The position numbers and the translations under genes were made by a program. From positions 1 through 42,218 of the forward strand of contig NZ_CBTK010000290.1 in assembly GCF_000531125.1 (NCBI RefSeq): a stretch of 42,218 nucleotides of DNA, written 5' to 3'. Each line of letters begins with the position of its first letter. Position 1 is the first letter of the stretch. Below the pieces are notes generated by a model. It made no database searches, was not told the DNA's origin, and was given only the letters and a program-made list of their open reading frames with translations. This DNA is from Candidatus Contendobacter odensis Run_B_J11 (GTDB lineage: Bacteria; Pseudomonadota; Gammaproteobacteria; Competibacterales; Competibacteraceae). Shown in pieces: positions 34,945-42,218 of this stretch.

Positions 34945-37095
34945 ATGGATAAAACCCTGCTGAAGGTATTTGGGTGGCTGCTGGCGTTGGTAGTCGAACT
35001 GCTGACGGTACCGGTTTGGGCTGCGGAGAACCCACCGCCAGCGCGGATGACGGCGACGGTGGTCGAATTCACGGTGCGCGGCGGCCTTGACGAGCAAGCC
35101 GGGGCGATTCTCGCCGACTTGATGATGTCAGCGATTGCGAATACCAGCCGCTTCACCCTGAAAGACCGGTTGCCATTGTCGGCAGCAGCCAAGATTGCCA
35201 AATCTCAGGAGCTGGGTTCGACCGGCCTGATCGATCCCAAAACTGCCGCCGAGCTGGGGCGCTTGTATGGGGTGGATGCAGTGGTGACCGGCGGAGTTAA
35301 TAAGCTGGGCGATCTGATTACCGTCACTGCGAGGCTGATTGATACCAAAACCGCTTCCCTGCTGCGCAGCGGCCAGATTCAAGGCAAAGACATTGACAGC
35401 ATCCAGATCAAGATCAATGAACTGGCGACCATGATCACCGCGCCGCCTGAACCGCCGAAGACCTATGCGCTGACGGTGGTGGCCCAACCGCCGGATGCCC
35501 AGATTCGGCTGCTTAACAACCCGGTCGCGTATCAGACCGGGGTCCGGCTATTGCCCGGCGATTATGAAGTCGAAATCACCCGCCCCGGCTATCTGGCGCA
35601 CAAGGCACCGGTGCGAATCGGAGATCGCGACGTGACGGTAACCGTGGCTCTGGATGCAGCCAAGTACGGCCTGACTGTCCGCCCGGAACCTGCGGATGCC
35701 CAAATCCGGTTGCTCGGCAGTTCCGTAGCCTATCAGGCGGGCGTCGCGCTGCCACCGGGTAGTTATGAGATCGAAGTGAGCCGGGACGGCTATGTGTCCC
35801 GCAAATTCCCGGTGCGGATTGTGGATAGCGAGGTCACGGTGCCCATCGTTCTGGACAAGACGACCCCGCCGCCGCTGGCGCCTTCTCAATACCGCTTGAC
35901 GGTGCAAACCGATCCACCACAAGCGGTGGTGCGTCTGGTCAACGTAAAGACGCCTTATCAACCCGGAGTACGGTTGCCACCAGGCGATTATCCACTGGAG
36001 ATTAGCCAATCGGGCTACGAACCGGTACGAATGACGGCGAAAATCGTGGACAGCGATGTGCTGGTGCCGGTGAAGCTGATTAAGCAAGCGGAACCGGAAC
36101 GGCCAAAATTGTACCGGCTGACCGTGCGCGTCGACCCGCCAAATGCCCGGGTTCGGCTGCGCGGCGTCAAGACCGCTTACAAACCCGGAATACCTTTGCC
36201 GCCGGGCAATTACACCGTTGAAGTTTCGCGAGCGGGTTATGAGACGAAGCAACTCCCGATAAGCATCGCTGATAGTGACTTGACCGTGCCGGTGGTCTTG
36301 GTCAAGCAGGCCGCACCCGAGCTGTACCAGTTGACGGTGCAGGTTGATCCGCCGGGTGCCCAAGTGCGGTTGCGTGGCACCGGAACGGTTTACCGGCCTG
36401 GGGTGCAGTTGCCGCCAGGCAACTACACGATAGAGGTCGCTAAATCGGGCTATGAAACCAAAAGTACGACGGTGCGGATTGCGAACAGCGATGTGAGCGT
36501 ACCGATAACGCTGCTCAAATCGCCCGAGATCGCGCAATACCGGTTGACGGTGCAGGCTACGCCGCCGAGCGCCCGGGTACGGCTGGTCAATTCCGCGTTC
36601 ACCTACCGTCCCGGGGTGCTATTACCCTCCGGTAACTACACCGTCGAAGTGACCGGGCGCGGCTATGAAACCAAGCGTCTGACCGTGCGGATCGCGGGTG
36701 ACGATGTAGCGCTGCCGGTCGAACTTGAAAAGACCGCAGCGGTGGCATCCTCCACCTCAACCGCCGCTCCTCCGTCCTTGCGCGCAGGTGAATGGCGGAT
36801 TAGCGCGGTGCAGGCCGACAGTGCGCTGGACAGTCAGGATCGCGCCGAGGTGCTGCGCATTTTTAACGGTTATGTCGGGCGAACCGTGACCCGCGACGCT
36901 TTACTGGATGGCGCGCTGCGGGTCTATCAGTCCACCGGGGTGACGCTCAGCTTTACCGTGCGCGAAAACGCGGCGGGCAGCGCCGAACTGTATGCGCGGG
37001 CTGCCCGGCGGGTGCGAAAAACCTATGAAAGCAGCATCCCGATCATGACCCGCAGCCAACTGGAAAATTCCGGTTTCGGGGTGTCGGTGCAGTGA
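34945..37095 (+). CDS. Secreted protein with FlgO/CsgG-like domain and six PEGA repeats
   Basis: 716 aa; GAGGAG precedes ATG 34945. Signal peptide 1-27 (VPVWA-A). Residues ~35-165 resemble FlgO/CsgG-type domains (ADLMMSAIANTSRFTLKDR, AAELGRLYGVDAVVTGGVNKLGDLI). Six PEGA repeats of ~70 residues follow (173-~598; nt 35461-36740), each with LTV...PP.A.VRL......Y.PGV.LPPG.Y..EV...GYE...; they are more alike in the later copies. The C-terminal ~105 residues (EVLRIFNGYVGRTVTRDALLDGA) have a POTRA-like look, not certain. PEGA proteins are often S-layer or envelope surface proteins tied to kinase-FGE systems. Last gene of the cluster. Confidence 0.88.
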   Translation: MDKTLLKVFGWLLALVVELLTVPVWAAENPPPARMTATVVEFTVRGGLDEQAGAILADLMMSAIANTSRFTLKDRLPLSAAAKIAKSQELGSTGLIDPKTAAELGRLYGVDAVVTGGVNKLGDLITVTARLIDTKTASLLRSGQIQGKDIDSIQIKINELATMITAPPEPPKTYALTVVAQPPDAQIRLLNNPVAYQTGVRLLPGDYEVEITRPGYLAHKAPVRIGDRDVTVTVALDAAKYGLTVRPEPADAQIRLLGSSVAYQAGVALPPGSYEIEVSRDGYVSRKFPVRIVDSEVTVPIVLDKTTPPPLAPSQYRLTVQTDPPQAVVRLVNVKTPYQPGVRLPPGDYPLEISQSGYEPVRMTAKIVDSDVLVPVKLIKQAEPERPKLYRLTVRVDPPNARVRLRGVKTAYKPGIPLPPGNYTVEVSRAGYETKQLPISIADSDLTVPVVLVKQAAPELYQLTVQVDPPGAQVRLRGTGTVYRPGVQLPPGNYTIEVAKSGYETKSTTVRIANSDVSVPITLLKSPEIAQYRLTVQATPPSARVRLVNSAFTYRPGVLLPSGNYTVEVTGRGYETKRLTVRIAGDDVALPVELEKTAAVASSTSTAAPPSLRAGEWRISAVQADSALDSQDRAEVLRIFNGYVGRTVTRDALLDGALRVYQSTGVTLSFTVRENAAGSAELYARAARRVRKTYESSIPIMTRSQLENSGFGVSVQ

Positions 37096-37139
37096 GCGGG
37101 AATCGCACACTCATCGTCCTGACCGAACCTCCGCTCACT
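37091..37139. repeat. Inverted repeat spanning both stop codons of convergent genes
   Basis: AGTGAGCGG (37091-37099) and CCGCTCACT (37131-37139) are perfect 9-bp inverted repeats 31 nt apart, holding the stop codons of the PEGA gene and of maeA. It could fold in either transcript as a bidirectional 3' end, but the loop is long and there is no T-run. Confidence 0.35.
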
Positions 37140-38907
37140 CGTCCTTGGGATAGCCAGGGTGGTCAATCATCGCGGTGTGATCGCCGCGAGTGATCGGCAG
37201 GTAGCGGGGTTTCCAGGATCGCGTTCGCAGATAGGTGTCGAGGTCGCGTCCTGCTAACTCGGTCTTGCCCGCCACCCCTTCCTTCAGCGCCTGTTCGATC
37301 ACCCGTGCCCCGACCCGGATGCTGACTTCACGCAGTTCGCTCACTGGCGGGTAAATTCGTCCGGATTGTAAATGGGCAGCGGTGGTGTATTCGGCCAGCG
37401 CATACGCTGCTTCCAGCACCATACCGTCGGTCACTTCACGGCATTCGGCCAAAATGGTGCCGAAGCCCAGCCCAGGGAAGATAAAGGCGTTGTTGCCTTG
37501 GCCGATATGATGCACCTGACCGTTCCGAATCACATCCGGGAATGGACTGCCGGAAGCCACAATCGCCCGACCTTCGCTCCAGTCCAGAATGTCTTCCGGT
37601 AGTGCTTCGCAGGCTGAGGTTGGATTGGAGAGTGGAAAAATGAGGGGGTGGGTCGTATTGCGAGCCATGGCTTGCACCACCGGATGATTAAACGCGCCGG
37701 TCTGACCGCTTAAACCGAGCAGAACGGTGGCTTGGGTATATTCGATGACTTCCAACAGGGTCGGGATCTCGTTGGCGATCTGCCAGCCAGCAATTTTTCC
37801 ACGCGGTTGCAGATAGTCCTGTTTGTAGGCTTCAACGCTGCGCCCTTCTACCAGCAGGCCACGCGAATCGAGTACACAAACCCGGTCGCGGGCTTGCTCC
37901 CGGTTCAGACCTTCGCGCATCAGCCCTTGCGTAATCGCCCAAGCGACACCGATACCACCTGCGCCGGCACCGAGAATCACGATGCGCTGGTCACCCAGGG
38001 TTTCGCCCCGTAGTCGGCTGGCTGCAATCAGACCGGCCAGCGCCACCGCGCCAGTGCCCTGAATGTCATCGTTGAAGGAGGGAAGCTGTTTGCGGTAGCG
38101 TTCCAGCACCGTGAACGCCACGTCTTTCGATAAATCCTCCCATTGGATCACGGCACGCGGCCAACGCTCGTGGATGGCCTTGACGAACTTGTCCAAGAAC
38201 GTCAGGTAATGCGCGCCGCGCAATCGCCGTTGCCGCACCCCAAGATAGAACTCATCGTTGAGCAGTTCCTGCCGGTCGGTCCCCACGTCCAGTTTGACCG
38301 GCATAGTGTGAAACGGGTTGACGCCACCGCCGATGGTATACAGCGCCAGCTTGCCAATGGCGATAGCCAAGCCGCCGTACCCCTGATCGCCGATACCAAG
38401 AATGGCCGAGGAGTCAGTAGCCACAATCATCCGCACGTCATTCCACGGATAGTTGCGAACCACCTTGGCGGCGCGGTCGACGTTCAGCGGCGAGAACGAC
38501 AGCCCACGCGGATTCTGGTACAGGTGGCTGAACTGCTGCACCGCCTGACCTACGGTCGGGGTGTAGATGATTGGCATCATCTCTTCAAGGTGTTTTTCCA
38601 GCAGGGCGTAAAACAGGGTTTCGGCCCGTTCCTGCAAGGCGCGCAGATATTGGTATTTGGCAATGGGGTCGGGTTCGCGCAAAAAGCCACGATAGACCCG
38701 CTCAACCTGTTGTTCCAAGGTATTGACCTGTGGCGGCAACAGGCCGTCCAACCCCAGCGCAACCCGCTCATCCTCGGTGAATGCGGTGCCCTTGTTGCTC
38801 AGTACCAGCCGCAACAGGGCAATACCTTCCAAATAAACCTCCATGTAATCGCGACCTTCAGCGTCTTTCTTAATATCGAAATAGGGGCTAATTGGCTCTC
38901 GTTTCAT
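37135..38907 (-). CDS. maeA: NAD-dependent malic enzyme
   Basis: 590 aa, close to E. coli MaeA (565). Blocks: PIIYTPTVGQA, the catalytic Tyr/Lys region GIGDQGYGGLAIAIGKLALYTIGGG, the metal-binding ED/D in VIQWEDLSKDVAF and NDDIQGTGAV, the NAD Rossmann IVILGAGAGGIGVAW, GLSGQTGAFN, LIFPLSNPTS and NAFIFPGLGFG. The D..G region at the dinucleotide site (VLDSRGLL) fits NAD preference. It decarboxylates malate to pyruvate and CO2. ATG 38907 has no strong ribosome-binding site. It is convergent with the PEGA gene and unlinked functionally to it. Confidence 0.97.
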   Translation of the reverse strand: MKREPISPYFDIKKDAEGRDYMEVYLEGIALLRLVLSNKGTAFTEDERVALGLDGLLPPQVNTLEQQVERVYRGFLREPDPIAKYQYLRALQERAETLFYALLEKHLEEMMPIIYTPTVGQAVQQFSHLYQNPRGLSFSPLNVDRAAKVVRNYPWNDVRMIVATDSSAILGIGDQGYGGLAIAIGKLALYTIGGGVNPFHTMPVKLDVGTDRQELLNDEFYLGVRQRRLRGAHYLTFLDKFVKAIHERWPRAVIQWEDLSKDVAFTVLERYRKQLPSFNDDIQGTGAVALAGLIAASRLRGETLGDQRIVILGAGAGGIGVAWAITQGLMREGLNREQARDRVCVLDSRGLLVEGRSVEAYKQDYLQPRGKIAGWQIANEIPTLLEVIEYTQATVLLGLSGQTGAFNHPVVQAMARNTTHPLIFPLSNPTSACEALPEDILDWSEGRAIVASGSPFPDVIRNGQVHHIGQGNNAFIFPGLGFGTILAECREVTDGMVLEAAYALAEYTTAAHLQSGRIYPPVSELREVSIRVGARVIEQALKEGVAGKTELAGRDLDTYLRTRSWKPRYLPITRGDHTAMIDHPGYPKDE

Positions 38908-39326
38908 TTGAATTCAGAACTAGGAATCAAAAAAAGGGGTTGGGCTGCGAGGTGATCGCCCAATAAGATGCATAAAAAAGCGCGCATTTATGACATTTAA
39001 CGATGTCCGGGTCAAACGATGCAGCGAAATAATGGTCGTAGGGCCGAGACGAATATGTCGAGTTCTTGCTGGTCCTGCTCCATCGGACCAAACTGGACCG
39101 GTTCAGAGCAGTATATGAAACTTTTAATTGACTAATGTCGTAAAAATTGACTATTTATGGCAATTCTAGCCAAATATATTGAGTGTGAACTTTAATTTTA
39201 TTAAGCATCTTACTGATTATTAAGTTTAATTTATTAAAAATTGGCTTATGTAAAGTTAGGCATGATTGTGGCATGTAGCGGCACTATACTGCGACCCCCC
39301 TAGCTGGATAGCCTGGAGCTTGTTTT
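38908..39326. other. Long AT-rich intergenic region with short direct repeats
   Basis: 419 bases between divergent maeA and the 125-aa ORF, markedly more AT-rich than the rest from ~39115 on. AATTGACTA occurs twice (39126-39134, 39145-39153). TATACT at 39285-39290, ~37 bases before the ORF start, is a possible -10; no matching -35 was found at normal spacing. No gene or tRNA is seen. Confidence 0.5.
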
Positions 39327-39704
39327 ATGAACACTCAAATCCATCGCAAACAAATCATCATACTCATTTTGTCCATGATGCTGGCGATCGTGTCCTATTG
39401 GATTCCACTGCCATCTCGCTATCAAGGGCTTAACCCGGACTCACCCGAAATGGCAACACGGCCCGTGCCGGTAGAGTCGGTGACCTTCGCCCGTGAACCC
39501 GTGACGGCGTGGCGATTCCCGGTGACGGTACGAATCCCCCAGACCACTGCCCCAACGGACAACAGCGTAACGCTGCCGGATAGCAGCGCACAGCCGGTGA
39601 AGCACATGATTAATTTATGGGAATTATCCAACGGTGAAGGGAGTCATCTGAACAAATCAAGACTGATGCCGATTATGGATCAGACTCACGACCCGGCACG
39701 TTAG
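39327..39704 (+). CDS. Hypothetical single-TM protein
   Basis: 125 aa from ATG 39327, with GGAG 8 nt upstream. One N-terminal hydrophobic anchor (~9-27, IIILILSMMLAIVSYWI) is followed by a proline/threonine/serine-rich extracytoplasmic region without clear domains. I do not recognise any family. It stands alone between maeA and the enoyl-CoA hydratase gene, with 338 bases of noncoding sequence after it. The ribosome-binding site and the TM-plus-linker logic support it as a real gene, but coding bias is weak. Confidence 0.45.
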   Translation: MNTQIHRKQIIILILSMMLAIVSYWIPLPSRYQGLNPDSPEMATRPVPVESVTFAREPVTAWRFPVTVRIPQTTAPTDNSVTLPDSSAQPVKHMINLWELSNGEGSHLNKSRLMPIMDQTHDPAR

Positions 39705-40042
39705 AGACTTATGAAAACCAACCCATTGATTCTTAAATAAACATGGGCTTTTAGCCCGCTAAACTGGCTGGAAGCCGGCTCTATTGGGTGATCAAGCCAT
39801 GAGTTAGTTTTTTTGTACAGCCGCTGAGTCGTCCTGGCTGGAATCAGTCGGCGCTCATCGTCGGATTCATCCCCTCTATACCCATCATCACCGCTGTCAC
39901 CCTCCCTCCATATCCTTCATCCTGACGTATACTGTGCGTATTGGCCAGCCGCCGGTCACGTATGGCATTTCCGTTCAAACCAGTCACCCCCGGCTCGGTC
40001 AAGATCGGAATGGCTTAGTACACCTCAAGAAGGAGAATAACA
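39705..40042. other. Intergenic region upstream of enoyl-CoA hydratase
   Basis: 338 bases without a gene. GGGCT-TTT-AGCCC (39745-39757) is a small hairpin, and a T7 run lies further on (about 39809-39815), together a weak terminator region for the preceding ORF. TATACT at 39928-39933 may be a -10 for the hydratase gene; no good -35 was seen. Confidence 0.4.
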
Positions 40043-40819
40043 ATGAGTTACCAGAATATCCGGGTCGAAACCCGTGGCCCGGTAGCCTTGATCACGCTAA
40101 ACCGACCCAAAGCTTTCAATGCCCTGTCCAACGATCTGATGGACGAACTCAGTCAGGCGCTGGATGCAATCGAGGCCGACGAGTCTCTTCGCGCCATTGT
40201 CCTTACCGGGGGCGAAAAGGTGTTCGCCGCCGGTGCGGACATTAAGGGCATGAAAGACTACTCCTACATGGACGCTTACAAGGGCAACTTCATCACCCGC
40301 AACTGGGAACGGGCCAGCCAATGCCGCAAGCCGATCATCGCGGCAGTAGCCGGCTACGCGCTAGGCGGTGGTTGCGAACTGGCGATGATGTGCGATTTCA
40401 TTCTCGCCGCCGATACCGCCAAGTTCGGTCAGCCGGAGATCAAACTCGGTATTTTACCGGGTGCCGGAGGCACTCAGCGCCTCACCCGGCTGATCGGTAA
40501 ATCCAAGGCGATGGAACTGTGTCTGACCGGGCGAATGATGGATGTTGCCGAGGCCGAGCGGGCCGGGCTGGTCAGCCGGATCGTGCCGGTTGCCGAGTTA
40601 GTCGAGGAGGCGGTCAAGACTGCCGAAACCATAGCCGCTTATTCGTTACCGGCAGTGATGATGGCTAAGGAGTGTATCAACCGCTCCTATGAAACCACGC
40701 TGGCCGAGGGTCTGCTGTTCGAGCGGCGAACCTTCCATGCGGTGTTCGCCACTGAAGACCAGAAAGAAGGCATGGAAGCGTTCACCGGCAAACGCACACC
40801 GGAGTTCAAGCATCGTTGA
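40043..40819 (+). CDS. Enoyl-CoA hydratase (crotonase family)
   Basis: 258 aa; AGAAGGAGAA precedes ATG 40043. Family blocks: ALITLNRPKAFNALS, the CoA/oxyanion-hole strand FAAGADIKGM, PIIAAVAGYALGGGCELAMMCD with the first catalytic Glu, and GQPEIKLGILPGAGGTQRL with the second. It hydrates short-chain 2-enoyl-CoA (crotonyl-CoA-like) to 3-hydroxyacyl-CoA. The next gene, 157 bases on, encodes the following enzyme, a 3-hydroxyacyl-CoA dehydrogenase, so the pair can interconvert crotonyl-CoA and acetoacetyl-CoA in butanoate oxidation or PHB metabolism. Confidence 0.95.
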   Translation: MSYQNIRVETRGPVALITLNRPKAFNALSNDLMDELSQALDAIEADESLRAIVLTGGEKVFAAGADIKGMKDYSYMDAYKGNFITRNWERASQCRKPIIAAVAGYALGGGCELAMMCDFILAADTAKFGQPEIKLGILPGAGGTQRLTRLIGKSKAMELCLTGRMMDVAEAERAGLVSRIVPVAELVEEAVKTAETIAAYSLPAVMMAKECINRSYETTLAEGLLFERRTFHAVFATEDQKEGMEAFTGKRTPEFKHR

Positions 40820-40975
40820 GGCGTAGTAGCGGCACAGGCGGGTCTGATCGTCACGGTGCTGTCATATACGTTGACCGGACCGCCCAGGGAATTCATTATA
40901 TTTAGTGTTGTTGAGACCGGTGATCGCGGAATGCCGGAAATGGTGTAGCAAGAGTAACGAGAAAGGAATAAAACG

Positions 40976-41872
40976 ATGGAAATCAAGAAAGTCGGCGTCA
41001 TGGGCTGTGGTGCAATGGGTTTGGGTGTAGCGCAGGTGTGCGCGCAGGCGGGCATTCCGACGGTCGCCGTCAAGGCAACGCCTGGTTCGACCGACAAACT
41101 GCGGGCGGGACTGGAGAAATCGTTCGGTAAAATGGTTGAGCGTGGCAAGATGACCGCCGAACACAAGGATGCCACGCTGGGTTTGCTGCACTTCACGACT
41201 AAGGAAGAGGAGGTCGCCGATTGTGATCTGATCATCGAATCTATCGTCGAAGATCTGGCGATCAAGAAAGCGTTATTCCAGCGGTTGGAAGCTATCGTAT
41301 CGCCGCAGGCGCTGCTGACCACCAATACCTCTACGCTATCGGTGACGGCGTTAATGGCGGTGTGCAAGCAGCGCGACCGGGTGGCCGGCCTGCACTTCTT
41401 CAACCCGGCCCCGGTGATGAAGCTGGTCGAGATTATCCACGGTTTCGAGACCTCGGATTCCGTCATCAGCACACTCAACGAGTTCTGCAAGAAGGTCGGT
41501 AAGGATGCAGTCACGGTGCAGGACACCACCGGGTTCATTGTCAATCGCCTGCTGACCCCGTACATGCTGAGCGCGATTCGTCTGCTGGAAATGGGCACCG
41601 GCACCATTGCCGATATTGACCAGGCCATGAAGCTGGGTGCTGCTCATCCGATGGGGCCGTTTGAACTGGCTGATTACATTGGTTTGGACGTGGTAGAGGC
41701 GATGGCGCTGAACATCTATCAGGATATGCACCAGCCGCACGTCTCCGCGCCGCACACTCTGACCCGTCTGGTTCAGCTTGGCTATCTGGGTCGCAAGACC
41801 GGTAAGGGCTTCTACGATTATTCAGTCAAGCCGCCGGTCGGAAATCCAGCCTTGCGGCATCCCGTCGCCTGA
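40976..41872 (+). CDS. 3-hydroxybutyryl-CoA dehydrogenase
   Basis: 298 aa; GAAAGGAATAAAACG precedes ATG 40976. N-terminal Rossmann block KKVGVMGCGAMGLGVAQVC (NAD), then LIIESIVEDLAIKKALF, the catalytic His in VAGLHFFNPAPVMKLVEII, and DTTGFIVNRLLTPYM in the C-terminal dimerisation domain with GAAHPMGPFELADYIGLD and GYLGRKTGKGFYDY. It oxidises (S)-3-hydroxybutyryl-CoA or runs the reverse. It is followed by a strong hairpin. Whether it and the hydratase share one transcript is unclear because of the 157-base gap. Confidence 0.95.
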   Translation: MEIKKVGVMGCGAMGLGVAQVCAQAGIPTVAVKATPGSTDKLRAGLEKSFGKMVERGKMTAEHKDATLGLLHFTTKEEEVADCDLIIESIVEDLAIKKALFQRLEAIVSPQALLTTNTSTLSVTALMAVCKQRDRVAGLHFFNPAPVMKLVEIIHGFETSDSVISTLNEFCKKVGKDAVTVQDTTGFIVNRLLTPYMLSAIRLLEMGTGTIADIDQAMKLGAAHPMGPFELADYIGLDVVEAMALNIYQDMHQPHVSAPHTLTRLVQLGYLGRKTGKGFYDYSVKPPVGNPALRHPVA

Positions 41873-41883
41873 GTTCTTGCGCA

Positions 41884-41906
41884 ACCCTCTCCCGGTGGGA
41901 GAGGGT
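41884..41906. terminator. 10-bp hairpin after 3-hydroxybutyryl-CoA dehydrogenase
   Basis: ACCCTCTCCC-GGT-GGGAGAGGGT is a perfect 10-bp stem with a 3-nt loop, 12 bases past the stop. This 'CCCTCTCCC...GGGAGAGGG' sequence is a widespread repeated hairpin in proteobacterial genomes. No T-run follows directly, so it may work as an mRNA 3' stabiliser or a Rho-dependent end. Confidence 0.55.
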
Positions 41907-41958
41907 GAAGGCATTTAACTAACATGAGTTATGTTTTTAAAAACAACAAGTTATTTTT

Positions 41959-42135
41959 TTATGCCACGACAGGCAACATCCGATCTGTCGTTGTGTTCGA
42001 ATTTAGAGACGGTTTTTTGTCTTGATAGGTGTAGGCGACGAGGGCACCCAGCAAATTCAGCATAAACCCAGTAAGGCTACGATGACGAGTGTGTTCTATT
42101 TGTGAAATATTTTTTCTCTGGAGGTAATTGCAAAA
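41959..42135 (-). pseudogene. C-terminal remnant of an IS982-type transposase
   Basis: The minus frame from 42135 to TAA 41959 (58 aa) reads RKNISQIEHTRHRS, LTGFMLNLLGALVAYT, YQDKKPSLNS. This matches the end of IS982-family transposases, 'LKNICQIEHSRHRSP.NF..NL..GL.AYC..PKKPS', recalled from the family. An in-frame stop (42136-42138) cuts it off upstream, so only the tail survives. The rest of 41907-42218 is AT-rich with no other recognised gene; a second minus frame is open from the window edge to 42096. Confidence 0.65.
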
Positions 42136-42218
42136 TTATAAAGAGCGCGGGTTTTTTGGTAGTGTCCCTCAACGGGTGTGATGAGCTTTGATGTTTTTGA
42201 CCATCCATAGGCATCCTC

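Noticed and set aside
39266-39290. TTGTGG/TATACT as a promoter pair
   Set aside because: Spacing is only 13 nt, too short for a sigma-70 promoter.
40687-41628. 313-aa minus ORF opposite the hydratase/dehydrogenase genes
   Set aside because: Antisense Ser/Arg-rich shadow spanning two real genes.

Overview
This window looks like chromosome from a moderately GC-rich gammaproteobacterium. The pointers are the rho-trxA-rhlB neighbourhood, proteobacterial glnA-glnL-glnG with sigma-54/NtrC control, a pilus-retraction type ATPase, OmpW, ManC, an E. coli-like TrmL and a SiaABCD signalling operon. Enoyl-CoA hydratase and 3-hydroxyacyl-CoA dehydrogenase genes next to an NAD-malic enzyme would suit a carbon-storing organism of the Competibacteraceae/Chromatiales type, but that placement is inference. 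No rRNA, tRNA or CRISPR array was seen.

Layout. 1-6.9 kb: a small ORF running into a palindromic repeat, creA, a secreted nuclease, rho, trxA, rhlB, a pilU-like ATPase and a HAD phosphatase. 6.9-11.0 kb: a four-gene siaA-siaB-siaC-siaD operon (PP2C phosphatase, anti-anti-sigma-like kinase, phospho-switch, diguanylate cyclase) in which SiaD carries an extra PAS domain. 11.0-11.35 kb: a short duplication and a TnpB remnant. 11.35-16.9 kb: nitrogen block with ureG, trmL, glnG-glnL and glnA on the minus strand; both gln promoters show GG-N10-GC sigma-54 elements and NtrC-type inverted repeats. 16.9-22 kb: an HMA metal-binding protein, OmpW, and a GspE/PilB-family ATPase translationally coupled to uvrD. 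22-25.2 kb: a ugd-manC nucleotide-sugar pair bracketed by two inverted copies of a roughly 120-bp palindromic (MITE/REP-like) element. 25.2-26.4 kb: an ElyC/YdcF-type protein and a small membrane protein.

26.5-37.1 kb is the most unusual part: seven collinear, closely packed or overlapping genes. In order they encode a pseudokinase-TM-FGE/sulfatase-modifying-factor fusion, an MlaE-type permease, an MlaF-position ABC ATPase that has lost its Walker A lysine, signature, Walker B acid residues and H-loop, an MlaD-type MCE protein, a TPR lipoprotein, a second kinase-TM-FGE fusion with an intact kinase, and a secreted protein with six PEGA repeats. No MlaB- or MlaC-like gene is present. I read this as a possible kinase-controlled envelope (lipid or trans-periplasmic) machine in which phosphorylation may replace ATP hydrolysis; this is a hypothesis.

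37.1-42.2 kb: maeA on the minus strand, a long AT-rich intergenic region, an unrecognised 125-aa single-TM protein, enoyl-CoA hydratase, 3-hydroxybutyryl-CoA dehydrogenase, a strong hairpin, and at the edge a C-terminal remnant of an IS982-type transposase.
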